Assembly (NCBI RefSeq): GCF_007644105.1
Contig: NZ_VFAC01000009.1
Span: forward strand, 1 to 64,000
DNA from: Elioraea rosea
GTDB taxonomy: Bacteria > Pseudomonadota > Alphaproteobacteria > Acetobacterales > Acetobacteraceae
Length of the DNA stretch: 64,000 nt
Reading direction: 5' to 3'
In this document: positions 1 through 6,890 of the stretch, piece after piece
How positions within the stretch are numbered: the stretch's first letter is position 1
Layout of the letters: the number at the start of each line of letters is the position of its first letter
The notes under the pieces: generated by a model
What the model saw: only the letters and a program-made list of their open reading frames with translations
Database searches by the model: none
Told to the model about the DNA's origin: nothing
Made by a program: the position numbers and the translations under genes

Positions 1-207
1 GCCGGCGATGGCCCGCTCGCGGGCGGCGGTGGCGGTGTCGGCCGTCGCTTCGGCCGGCACGCCGCGGACCGCGAAGCCGCTGCCGCCCTGGGCGAGCGCG
101 CGGCCAGGCAGCAGCAGAGAGGCGAACGCCGCACCCATGACGCCGCGGCGCGTCAGTCCCGCGACCGATCGGCGGCTGATTTCTCCGAGGCAGCCCTCTA
201 TTGTCAC
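1..207 (-). CDS. DUF2066-type exported protein, 5' end only
   Basis: This is the N-terminal part of a gene that runs off the left edge on the minus strand. Reading from a GTG at 207, the product has an arginine-containing n-region, a hydrophobic stretch ([14 protein letters not shown]) and a likely signal cleavage after AQ, followed by [20 protein letters not shown]. That pattern (a short strand, then an alanine-rich helix with a conserved AR-x-x-A) matches the start of DUF2066 proteins, which often sit divergently beside purM in alphaproteobacteria. Function is unknown. An internal ATG at 138 is possible but would remove the charged part of the signal peptide. The family call rests on about 25 mature residues, so it is tentative. 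Confidence 0.55.
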   Translation of the reverse strand, partial: MTIEGCLGEISRRSVAGLTRRGVMGAAFASLLLPGRALAQGGSGFAVRGVPAEATADTATAARERAIAG

Positions 208-274
208 GCGCGAAATCCCCCGGATGTTCCGGCGGCCGTCCCTCGGCCCGCCGGGGTGACCCCCTTAGCCGATC

Positions 275-287
275 GGAGGCCCCCATC
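275..287 (+). promoter_or_regulatory. Ribosome binding site deciding an apparent ATC start of purM
   Basis: GGAGG at 275-279 is followed, after 5 bases, by ATC at 285 in the purM frame. There is no ATG, GTG or TTG in frame between the TTG at 201 and this point. Translation from 285 gives a leader of normal PurM length ([11 protein letters not shown]). The CTG at 294 is the only other near-cognate codon, and it lies 14 bases from the GGAGG. Confidence 0.55.
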
Positions 288-1343
288 GCCAGCCTGACCT
301 ACCGCGACGCCGGCGTCGACATCGCGGCCGGCGATGCCCTCGTCCACCGCATCGCCCCGCTTGCCCGCGCGACCGCGCGCGCCGGCACGATGGGGGGGCT
401 CGGCGGGTTCGGGGCGCTGTTCGACCTGCGCGCCGCCGGGTTCACCGACCCCGTGCTCGTCTCGACGACCGATGGCGTCGGCACCAAGCTCAAGCTTGCC
501 ATCGACACGGGCCAGCACGGCACCGTCGGCATCGACCTCGTGGCGATGTGCGTGAACGACCTCGTGGTCCAGGGCGCCGAGCCGCTGTTCTTCCTCGACT
601 ATTTCGCCACAGGTTCGCTCGCGGTCGAGCAGGCGGCGACGGTGATTTCCGGCATCGCCGAGGGCTGCCGCCAGGCGGGTTGCGCCCTGGTGGGCGGAGA
701 GACAGCCGAGATGCCGGGGCTCTACGCAAGCGGGGACTATGACCTCGCGGGCTTCGCCGTCGGCGCGGCCGAGCGGGGCAGCCTGCTTCCCGCCCCCGAT
801 ATCGGCGCGGGCGATGTCGTGCTCGGCCTCGCCTCCTCGGGCGTGCACTCGAACGGGTACTCGCTGGTACGGCGGATCGCTGCCGCCGCGCATGCCGGCT
901 GGGGCAGCGCCGCGCCCTTCGCGCCTGGCCAGACGCTCGGCGAGGCGCTGCTCGCGCCGACCCGCATCTACGTGAAGCCGGTTCTCGCGGCCCATCGCGC
1001 GGGGCTGATCAAGGCCGCCGCACACATCACCGGCGGCGGGTTGCCGGGGAACCTGCCGCGCGTGCTGCCAGCCGGCACCGCCGCCGCGCTCGATGCCTCG
1101 GCCTGGGCGCCGCCTCCCGTGTTCGGCTGGCTGGCCCGCGCCGGCGAGGTGCCGGCGGAGGAGATGCTGCGCGTGTTCAACTGCGGCATCGGCATGGCGA
1201 TCGTCGTCGCCGAGGCGAAGGCGAAGCAGGCGGCAGCGCTTCTGGCCGCGGAGGGCGAGCGCGTGTTCAGCATCGGCCGCATCGTGCCGGGAGACGGCGA
1301 TGCGGTCGTGACCATCGACCCGCCGGCGGACTGGTTCCGCTGA
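285..1343 (+). CDS. purM: Phosphoribosylformylglycinamidine cyclo-ligase (AIR synthetase)
   Basis: PurM closes the imidazole ring in purine synthesis: FGAM plus ATP gives AIR. With a start at 285 the product is 352 residues, the usual family length. Family motifs are present: [14 protein letters not shown] near residue 4, the glycine-rich [10 protein letters not shown] at about 61-70, [15 protein letters not shown] at about 89-104, GGETAEMPG, and [16 protein letters not shown] in the C-terminal half. purN follows after 2 bases, so the pair is an operon. The oddity is the start: no canonical codon lies near the conserved N-terminus, while ATC at 285 has an ideal GGAGG. A TTG at 201 would add 28 unrelated residues and overlap the divergent gene. 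Identity is certain; only the start is in doubt. Confidence 0.96.
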   Translation: MASLTYRDAGVDIAAGDALVHRIAPLARATARAGTMGGLGGFGALFDLRAAGFTDPVLVSTTDGVGTKLKLAIDTGQHGTVGIDLVAMCVNDLVVQGAEPLFFLDYFATGSLAVEQAATVISGIAEGCRQAGCALVGGETAEMPGLYASGDYDLAGFAVGAAERGSLLPAPDIGAGDVVLGLASSGVHSNGYSLVRRIAAAAHAGWGSAAPFAPGQTLGEALLAPTRIYVKPVLAAHRAGLIKAAAHITGGGLPGNLPRVLPAGTAAALDASAWAPPPVFGWLARAGEVPAEEMLRVFNCGIGMAIVVAEAKAKQAAALLAAEGERVFSIGRIVPGDGDAVVTIDPPADWFR

Positions 1344-1345
1344 AC

Positions 1346-1993
1346 ATGGCCGAAAGGCTTCCGGTCGCGGTGCTGATCAGCGGCCGCGGCAGCAATATGC
1401 GCGCCCTGCTCGAGGCCGCCTCGCGTCCCGACTACCCCGCGCGGATCGTTCTTGTCCTTTCCAACGTCGTCGGCGCCCCCGGCCTTGCCGTGGCATCGGC
1501 CGCGGGGGTGGCGACGGCGACAGTGCCGCACAAGGGCCTCACGGGTGCCCGCGAGGCGCATGAGAGGCTGGTCGATGCCGCGCTGCGCGAGGCCGGCGCC
1601 GAGCTCGTCTGCCTCGCAGGCTATATGCGGCTTCTCACGCCGTTTCTCGTCTCTGCCTGGGCGGGGAGGATGCTGAACATCCACCCTTCCCTGCTGCCCG
1701 CCTTCCCCGGCCTCGACACGCACCGGCGCGCGCTCGAGGCCGGCGCGAAGCTGCATGGCTGCACGGTGCACCGCGTCACCGAGGCGATGGACGATGGGCC
1801 GATCCTCGGCCAGGCGGCGGTGCCCGTGCTCGCCGGCGATACCGAGGCCACGCTTGCGGCGCGTGTTCTCGCGGCCGAGCACCGGCTCTACCCCGCCGTG
1901 CTCGCGGCCGTGGCGCGGGGGGAGGCCGGTCGCGTGCCGGAGGCGGGGGCGATGCTCCTCAACCCCTTGCCGTTGCCCGGCCTGGCCGACTAG
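1346..1993 (+). CDS. purN: Phosphoribosylglycinamide formyltransferase (GART)
   Basis: PurN transfers a formyl group from 10-formyltetrahydrofolate to GAR, the third step of purine synthesis. The 215-residue product has the N-terminal phosphate-binding loop SGRGSNMRALLEA (about 12-24), the catalytic NIHPSLLPAFPGLDTH with Asn111 and His113, and the downstream Asp149 in AMDDGPILGQ. These correspond to the Asn-His-Asp catalytic set of the E. coli enzyme. The ATG lies 2 bases after the purM stop, so the genes are presumably co-transcribed and translationally coupled. Confidence 0.97.
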   Translation: MAERLPVAVLISGRGSNMRALLEAASRPDYPARIVLVLSNVVGAPGLAVASAAGVATATVPHKGLTGAREAHERLVDAALREAGAELVCLAGYMRLLTPFLVSAWAGRMLNIHPSLLPAFPGLDTHRRALEAGAKLHGCTVHRVTEAMDDGPILGQAAVPVLAGDTEATLAARVLAAEHRLYPAVLAAVARGEAGRVPEAGAMLLNPLPLPGLAD

Positions 1994-2032
1994 AACCCCG
2001 GCCAGACGACCAGAACGAACCAAGGTGAGGCG

Positions 2033-2191
2033 ATGGCCCAGCACGGAACGCACGTGACCACCGACACCAGTGTCGACCCCGCCTTCCTGAAGGACCGCGA
2101 GGCGATGCTCGGCGGCTTCATCACCTTCACCACCTGGTCGGTCGTGGGCATCATCGCCCTTCTCGTGCTGATGGCGATCTTCCTCGTCTGA
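2033..2191 (+). CDS. aa3-type cytochrome c oxidase subunit IV peptide
   Basis: This 52-residue gene starts at ATG 2033 behind AAGGTGAGG. The product has a polar N-terminus with DPAFLKDREAMLGGFITF and one C-terminal membrane helix (about 27-52, WSVVGIIALLVLMAIF). This is the pattern of the bacterial aa3 oxidase subunit IV family (PF07835), a single-helix accessory subunit in alphaproteobacteria. No other oxidase gene is in the window, so the gene is detached from its partners. It lies 39 bases after purN and may share its transcript. Function is assigned by pattern only. Confidence 0.8.
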   Translation: MAQHGTHVTTDTSVDPAFLKDREAMLGGFITFTTWSVVGIIALLVLMAIFLV

Positions 2192-2205
2192 CCGGACGAG
2201 GGAGC

Positions 2206-2226
2206 GGGGCGGCCCGAAGCCGCCCC
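2206..2226. terminator. GC-rich hairpin between convergent genes
   Basis: A perfect 8-bp stem (GGGGCGGC / GCCGCCCC) with a CCGAA loop lies between the subunit IV peptide gene and the convergent ndk. No T-run follows on either strand, so it may be a weak bidirectional or factor-dependent terminator, or a 3'-end stabiliser. Confidence 0.45.
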
Positions 2227-2250
2227 GAATCACTCAGGCCATCAGGCGGC

Positions 2251-2673
2251 TCAGCCGACGATCTCGCAGCCGGCGAAGAAGTAGGCGATCTCGATCGCGG
2301 CGTTCTCGGGGCTGTCGGAACCGTGCACGCTGTTGGCCTCGATGCTCTCGGCGAACAGCTTGCGGATCGTTCCCTCGGCGGCGTTGGCGGGGTTCGTCGC
2401 ACCCATCAGCTCGCGGTTCTTCGCCACTGCGTTCTCGCCCTCGAGCACCTGCACCACCACGGGGCCGGAGCACATGAAGTCCACGAGGTCGTTGTAGAAC
2501 GGCCGCTCTGCGTGCACGGCGTAGAAGGTCTTGGCCATCTCGCGGCTCATCCAGATGCGCTTCTGCGCGACGATCCGCAGCCCGGCGCCCTCGAAAACCG
2601 CGTTGATCTTGCCGGTGAGGTTCCGGCGCGTGGCGTCCGGCTTGATGATGCTGAAGGTGCGCTCGTTGGCCAT
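2251..2673 (-). CDS. ndk: Nucleoside diphosphate kinase
   Basis: Ndk transfers the gamma phosphate between nucleoside tri- and diphosphates through a phospho-histidine. The 140-residue product begins [18 protein letters not shown], as expected for the family. It has the active-site His117 in [12 protein letters not shown] and the nucleotide-binding [12 protein letters not shown]. The start at 2673 was chosen over upstream in-frame codons because it fits the family N-terminus and has an AGGAGCAAGGA ribosome site in front. It is transcribed divergently from the ABC-F gene. Confidence 0.97.
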   Translation of the reverse strand: MANERTFSIIKPDATRRNLTGKINAVFEGAGLRIVAQKRIWMSREMAKTFYAVHAERPFYNDLVDFMCSGPVVVQVLEGENAVAKNRELMGATNPANAAEGTIRKLFAESIEANSVHGSDSPENAAIEIAYFFAGCEIVG

Positions 2674-2844
2674 GGGCAGGTTCCTTGCTCCTCGTGAGGT
2701 GGCGCGCATCTACGGCAGGTGCCGGCAAAAGGAAACCCGTCAAACCGCGCGCCTCCCCTTCCTTCCCCCTGCCCCGAGGCGCTCGAGCAGATCGCATGCG
2801 GCTGCAAGCGGTATACGTGAAGATGCTCGCAAGGATAGAAGAGA

Positions 2845-2872
2845 GCCGTTCCACCCAAGTGGAAACGGCTTT
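2845..2872 (+). promoter_or_regulatory. Hairpin in the leader of the ABC-F gene
   Basis: GCCGTTCCAC and GTGGAAACGGC pair as a 10-bp stem with one bulged A and a CCAA loop. TTT follows, ending 12 bases before the ATG at 2884. It could be a short intrinsic attenuator or a translational control element. No leader peptide could be confirmed. Confidence 0.4.
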
Positions 2873-2883
2873 ACACCGCGCCC

Positions 2884-4752
2884 ATGACGATCCTCACCCT
2901 CCGCGGCGCCACCATCCGGGTCGCCGGCCGCACCCTGCTCGACCAGGCTGACCTGACGCTCGATGCGGGGCGGCGCGTCGGCCTCGTCGGCCGGAACGGC
3001 GCGGGAAAATCGACGCTGCTCAAGGCCATCTCGGGCGACCTCGCGCTCGACGGCGGCACGCTCGCCGTCTCCCCGCGCATCCGCATGGGCAAGGTCGCGC
3101 AGGAGGCGCCGGGCGGAGAGGCCTCACTCGTCGAGACCGTCCTCGCGGCCGATCTCGAGCGCACGCGCCTTCTGGCGGAGGCCGACACCGCTCCGCCCGA
3201 GCGGCTCGGCGAGATCCATGACCGGCTTCGCACGATCGGCGCCGATGCCGCGCCCGCCCGGGCCGCCACCATCCTCGCCGGCCTCGGCTTCGACGCCGAC
3301 GCGCAGGCGCAGCCCGTCGGCTCCTTCTCGGGCGGCTGGCGAATGCGCGTCGCGCTCGCCTCCGTGCTGTTCGTCGAGCCCGACCTCCTGCTCCTCGACG
3401 AGCCGACCAACCATCTCGACCTCGAGGCAACGCTCTGGCTCGAAGCGTGGCTGACGAAGTTCCCGGGAGCGGCGATCATCGTCAGCCACGACCGCACGCT
3501 GCTCGACAACACCGTGCACGCCATCGCCCATCTCGATCGCGGCAAGATCGCGGTCTATCCGGGCGGGTTCGACGACTTCGTGCGCATCCGCACCGAGCGC
3601 GCGGAGCAGCTTGCGGCGGAGGCAACGCGCATCGCCGCTCAGCGGGCGCATCTGCAGGAATTCGTCGACCGGTTCCGCGCCAAGGCCTCGAAGGCCCGAC
3701 AGGCGCAGAGCAAGCTGAAGGCGATCGCCAAGCTGCCGGTGATCGAGGCGGTGGTGGAGGACACGCCGACGCGCTTCGCCTTCCCCGAGCCGCAGGCGCT
3801 TGCCCCGCCCATCGTGACGGTCGACGGCGCGTCCGTCGGCTATGGCGGGCCGCCCGTGCTGTCGAACCTCTCCTTCCGCATCGACCAGGACGACCGCATC
3901 GCGCTCCTCGGTCGCAACGGCAACGGCAAGTCCACGCTCGCGAAGCTGATCGCCGGCCGGCTCGAGGCCGAGCGTGGGCATGTCTTCCGCACGCCGAGGC
4001 TCACCGTCGGCTTCTTCGCGCAGCACCAGGAGGACGATCTCGTCCTCTCCGAGACGCCGATCGACCACATGGCCCGCGCCCTGCCGCGCGCGAACCCGAT
4101 GCAGGTGCGCTCGCAGCTCGCGCGCTTCGGCCTCGACGCCGATCGTGCGAACACCAAGGTCGGCTCCCTCTCGGGCGGGGAGAAGGCGCGGCTGCTGCTC
4201 TCGCTCGCCACGCGCGACGCGCCGCAGCTTCTGATCCTCGACGAGCCGACGAACCATCTCGACATCGACGCGCGCGAGGCGCTCGTGCGCGCGTTGGCCG
4301 ACTACAACGGCGCGGTGGTGCTGATCACGCACGACCCGCATCTGGTCGATCTGGTGGCGGATCGTCTCTGGCTCGTCGCGGACGGCACGGCGACGCCGTT
4401 CGACGGCGACCTCGACGACTATCGCGCCTGGCTCGCCGAACGCGCACGCCCGCCGAGCGCGAAGGCGGAGGCAGGCGACAAGGCCGGGGACCGCAAGGCC
4501 CGCGCGGTTGCGCGCGCCGCGCTCGCGCCGCTTCGCCGCCGCGCGCAGGATGCAGAGAAGACGATCGCGAAGCTCGCCGAGGAGCGTGCGGCGATCGAGG
4601 CGAAGCTTGCCAACCCAAAGCTCTATGCCGGCGCGGGCAAGGCCGTGGAAATCGCGCTCGCCAACGCGCGCCTCGCCGCCATCGCGCGCGAGACGGCTGC
4701 GGCCGAGGAAGCCTGGCTCGAGGCGCAGACGGCGCTCGAGGAAGCGAGCTGA
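2884..4752 (+). CDS. ABC-F family ATP-binding protein (YheS-like)
   Basis: This is a soluble protein of 622 residues with two ABC ATPase domains and no membrane domain, the layout of ABC-F ribosome-associated factors. Domain 1 has Walker A GRNGAGKST (about 36-44), signature SFSGGWRMR and LLLLDEPTNHLDL. A charged linker (HLQEFVDRFRAKASKARQAQ) follows. Domain 2 has GRNGNGKST, SLSGGEKARLLL and LILDEPTNHLDID. The C-terminal 110 residues form an Ala/Glu/Lys-rich coiled coil. The N-terminus and linker look more like YheS/Uup than resistance-type ABC-Fs, so a role in rescuing stalled translation is likely, though not shown. A hairpin lies just upstream of the start. Confidence 0.9.
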   Translation: MTILTLRGATIRVAGRTLLDQADLTLDAGRRVGLVGRNGAGKSTLLKAISGDLALDGGTLAVSPRIRMGKVAQEAPGGEASLVETVLAADLERTRLLAEADTAPPERLGEIHDRLRTIGADAAPARAATILAGLGFDADAQAQPVGSFSGGWRMRVALASVLFVEPDLLLLDEPTNHLDLEATLWLEAWLTKFPGAAIIVSHDRTLLDNTVHAIAHLDRGKIAVYPGGFDDFVRIRTERAEQLAAEATRIAAQRAHLQEFVDRFRAKASKARQAQSKLKAIAKLPVIEAVVEDTPTRFAFPEPQALAPPIVTVDGASVGYGGPPVLSNLSFRIDQDDRIALLGRNGNGKSTLAKLIAGRLEAERGHVFRTPRLTVGFFAQHQEDDLVLSETPIDHMARALPRANPMQVRSQLARFGLDADRANTKVGSLSGGEKARLLLSLATRDAPQLLILDEPTNHLDIDAREALVRALADYNGAVVLITHDPHLVDLVADRLWLVADGTATPFDGDLDDYRAWLAERARPPSAKAEAGDKAGDRKARAVARAALAPLRRRAQDAEKTIAKLAEERAAIEAKLANPKLYAGAGKAVEIALANARLAAIARETAAAEEAWLEAQTALEEAS

Positions 4753-4857
4753 GCAGCGCGGGGATCGGACGGTGCGGATCCACGTTGCTTGACAACGCAC
4801 CTGCAGGGGGTTTCACCCTGGCGCAGGGAACGAAACGACACTTCACCGAAATCAGCG

Positions 4858-6081
4858 ATGGCATCAGCAACAACGATCCTGCGCCTTGCGCAGCACGGCA
4901 CGGCTGGCGGCACGCGGCGCGTCATCACCGTTGAGCAGCGGCGCAATCATGTGGCGCTCTCACGCAGCACGACGACGATGCTGATGCTCGAGACCGATGC
5001 TCCACCACCACGCACACATGATGGTGCGTTGTTCTGCGTGTTGCAGCATGCCATGCGCCTGGGCTCACCGGTTCATGTCGAAGGCACGCTCAGCCCGCGC
5101 GCACTGCGCAATCAAGCGGAGTTGCAGACCTATTGGGCGCGCTGGCGGCGCGGAAAGCTTTCGCCGGTGCGCGTGACGGCCGATGCACTCGCGCCGTTGT
5201 CGGCACTTCCGCCACAGCGGGCGCTCGCCGTGTTCTCCGGCGGTGTGGATGCCACTGCGACGCTTCTGCGCCATACGGGCGTGCTGCCCAAGGAGGAAGC
5301 CGAACCGCTGGCCACGGCGCTCATGGTGCACGGTTTCGATGTGCCGCTCGAGCACGAGCTTGCCTTCAACCGCCTCGTTGCGCGCGTCATGCCGCTGCTG
5401 GCTGAACGAGGGGTACCCCTGATGCGGTTGCGCACCGATGTGCGCACCACACTTGAGCAGGACTGGGAGGATTCGCACGGTCTCCAGCTCGGCTGCATGC
5501 TGCATCAATACGCGCATGAGTTCGGTATCGGCTTGATCGGCTCCGGCGAGCCAATTGATCTTGCCGTACCCCCCTGGGGCTCGACGATGGCGACGGATCA
5601 TCTGATGTCGGGCGACGACATGGCCATGCGCCATGACGGCGGCGGCTTCACGCGCACCGAAAAGCTCGCGCTGATCGCGCATCACCCAACGGCACTGGCC
5701 ACACTCAAGGTCTGCTGGTTGGGTCCACAGCAGGACGTCAATTGCGGGGTGTGCGCAAAATGCGTGCGCACGCGACTTGCGATGTTCGCCTGCGGCGTGA
5801 CCGAAACGCCTTGCTTCGACACGCCCTTCCACCCTAGCCACATCGCTAGTCTGGAACTGTACCCCAGGGAAGCGGACAGGTTCGACGAAATCCTACGTCA
5901 GGCTGCGCTGAACGGCATTGATGCGCCCTGGACGCATCAGCTCAGGCACAAGCTCCAGTCTTTCAGGCGTGCTGATCGGTATCGTTATGTGGGTGATGCT
6001 TGGCATCGTATGCGCGCCACGGTGGCCATACGCACGCGCTTGCGCGCGCTGGCGGCGCGGTTTGGCATGCAAAGCGACTAG
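4858..6081 (+). CDS. PP-loop ATPase-like protein of unknown function
   Basis: The 407-residue product carries a PP-loop nucleotide-binding motif, AVFSGGVDATATL (Ser127-Gly-Gly-Val-Asp), typical of N-type ATP pyrophosphatases that adenylate a substrate. A cysteine cluster NCGVCAKCVRT (Cys296, Cys299, Cys302) lies in the C-terminal half and could bind a metal. Between them is a conserved-looking GSGEPIDL and an HHP segment. The motif pair recalls QueC/ExsB-like and tRNA-thiolation enzymes, but the rest does not match any family I know. Similar stand-alone PP-loop proteins occur in surface-polysaccharide loci. Base composition is visibly lower in GC than the neighbours, suggesting transfer. The start is uncertain: ATG 4858 is chosen, while a TTG at 4789 is possible. 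Confidence 0.6.
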   Translation: MASATTILRLAQHGTAGGTRRVITVEQRRNHVALSRSTTTMLMLETDAPPPRTHDGALFCVLQHAMRLGSPVHVEGTLSPRALRNQAELQTYWARWRRGKLSPVRVTADALAPLSALPPQRALAVFSGGVDATATLLRHTGVLPKEEAEPLATALMVHGFDVPLEHELAFNRLVARVMPLLAERGVPLMRLRTDVRTTLEQDWEDSHGLQLGCMLHQYAHEFGIGLIGSGEPIDLAVPPWGSTMATDHLMSGDDMAMRHDGGGFTRTEKLALIAHHPTALATLKVCWLGPQQDVNCGVCAKCVRTRLAMFACGVTETPCFDTPFHPSHIASLELYPREADRFDEILRQAALNGIDAPWTHQLRHKLQSFRRADRYRYVGDAWHRMRATVAIRTRLRALAARFGMQSD

Positions 6082-6152
6082 GTCGCTTGACGGTGCACCA
6101 CCAAGGCCCTAGCGCGACGCCCTAACGCTGAAGGCAGTGGGAGAAACCAAAA

Positions 6153-6366
6153 ATGATCACACGCCGCTCGGGCCGCGACGCGCGCGCCGATCCTCGTGAG
6201 GCTTGCGCAGGCCTTCGGCACGGCGGTCGCCGCGCCGGAGACGCGCGAGAGGCTGCTCGCTCAGGGAACGGTGCCGCTTGCCGGCGACGGAGCCGCGTTC
6301 CGCTCGCTCATCGCGTCCGGATCGGCCAAAAGGGGCGCCACTAATGCAGGGCATCACGCCCGGTTG
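6153..6366 (+). pseudogene. Remnant of a TctC/Bug solute-binding protein gene
   Basis: ATGATCACACGCCG at 6153 matches the first 14 bases of the intact tctC gene at 7878. After about a dozen codons a different frame carries what reads as the C-terminal end of the same family: APILVRLAQAFGTAVAAPET, then RERLLAQGTVPLAGDGAAF and RSLIAS. This fits the family's 'PAPIVARLN...G...P...F...I' ending. Nearly all of the middle (about 250 residues) is missing and the frame is broken, so no full protein can be made. It marks a former paralogue and an old deletion on the right flank of the PP-loop gene. Confidence 0.65.
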
Positions 6367-6391
6367 AGTCACACTGCACCAGGGGAACGCC

Positions 6392-6865
6392 ATGCCGCTG
6401 ATCTTCGACGGGGAGCTTCTCTCCATCCACATCGCCGAAGCCGCATCCGTCGAGATGGAGACCCTCGCCGAGGCCAACCTCATCGCCGGCGTCGGCATCG
6501 AGGGGGATCGCTACGCCACCGCAAAGGGCACCTACAGCAACAAGCCGCACGCCGACAGGCAGGTGACGCTGATCGACGAGGAGACGCTGACCGCGCTCAA
6601 GCGCGACCACGGAATCGATCTTTCCCCGGAGGAGACGCGGCGCAACCTCGTTGTGCGCGACGTGCCGCTCAACAACCTTGTCGGGCGTGAGTTCCGCGTC
6701 GGCTCCGTGCGTCTCTATGGCGGGCGGCTGAACGTTCCCTGCAAATATCTCGACGACCTGCTCGGCAAGCCTCTGTTCGGGCCGCTGACCAACCGCTCGG
6801 GCCTCAACTGCCGGATCATCGAGGGCGGAACCATCCGGCCCGGCGACAGGATCGTTCCGGCCTGA
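6392..6865 (+). CDS. MOSC domain-containing protein (YiiM-like)
   Basis: MOSC domains bind molybdenum cofactor through a conserved cysteine. They occur in YiiM, YcbX and mARC enzymes that reduce N-hydroxylated compounds, and in sulfurases. The 157-residue product has GIEGDRYA (about 36-42), RRNLVVRDVPLNNLVG, the cofactor-type cysteine Cys117 in RLNVPCKYLD, and a glycine-rich end (IIEGGTIRPGD). It starts at ATG 6392 behind AGGGGAA. The next gene encodes a flavin/iron-sulfur reductase only 25 bases on, so the two may form an electron-transfer pair; this is inference. The last codons and stop lie in a 15-bp tandem duplication. Confidence 0.88.
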   Translation: MPLIFDGELLSIHIAEAASVEMETLAEANLIAGVGIEGDRYATAKGTYSNKPHADRQVTLIDEETLTALKRDHGIDLSPEETRRNLVVRDVPLNNLVGREFRVGSVRLYGGRLNVPCKYLDDLLGKPLFGPLTNRSGLNCRIIEGGTIRPGDRIVPA

Positions 6866-6880
6866 ATCGTTCCGGCCTGA
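6851..6880 (+). repeat. 15-bp perfect tandem duplication over a stop codon
   Basis: ATCGTTCCGGCCTGA occurs twice in direct succession (6851-6865 and 6866-6880). The first copy carries the last four codons and the TGA of the MOSC gene. The second repeats them in the same frame, so a second in-frame stop follows. Confidence 0.95.
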
Positions 6881-6890
6881 GCGAATCGCC

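Noticed and set aside
204-1025. A 273-codon minus-strand frame overlapping purM
   Set aside because: Antisense to a gene with complete PurM motifs.
3124-4800. A 558-codon minus-strand frame
   Set aside because: Shadow of the ABC-F gene; composition and lack of motifs match a GC-driven open frame.
4789-4816. TTGACA promoter before the PP-loop gene
   Set aside because: TTGACA is perfect, but no acceptable -10 hexamer lies 16-18 bases downstream.
4858-6081. Calling the PP-loop gene queC
   Set aside because: It shares SGGVD and a cysteine cluster, but length, spacing and surrounding sequence differ, and no other queuosine gene is near.
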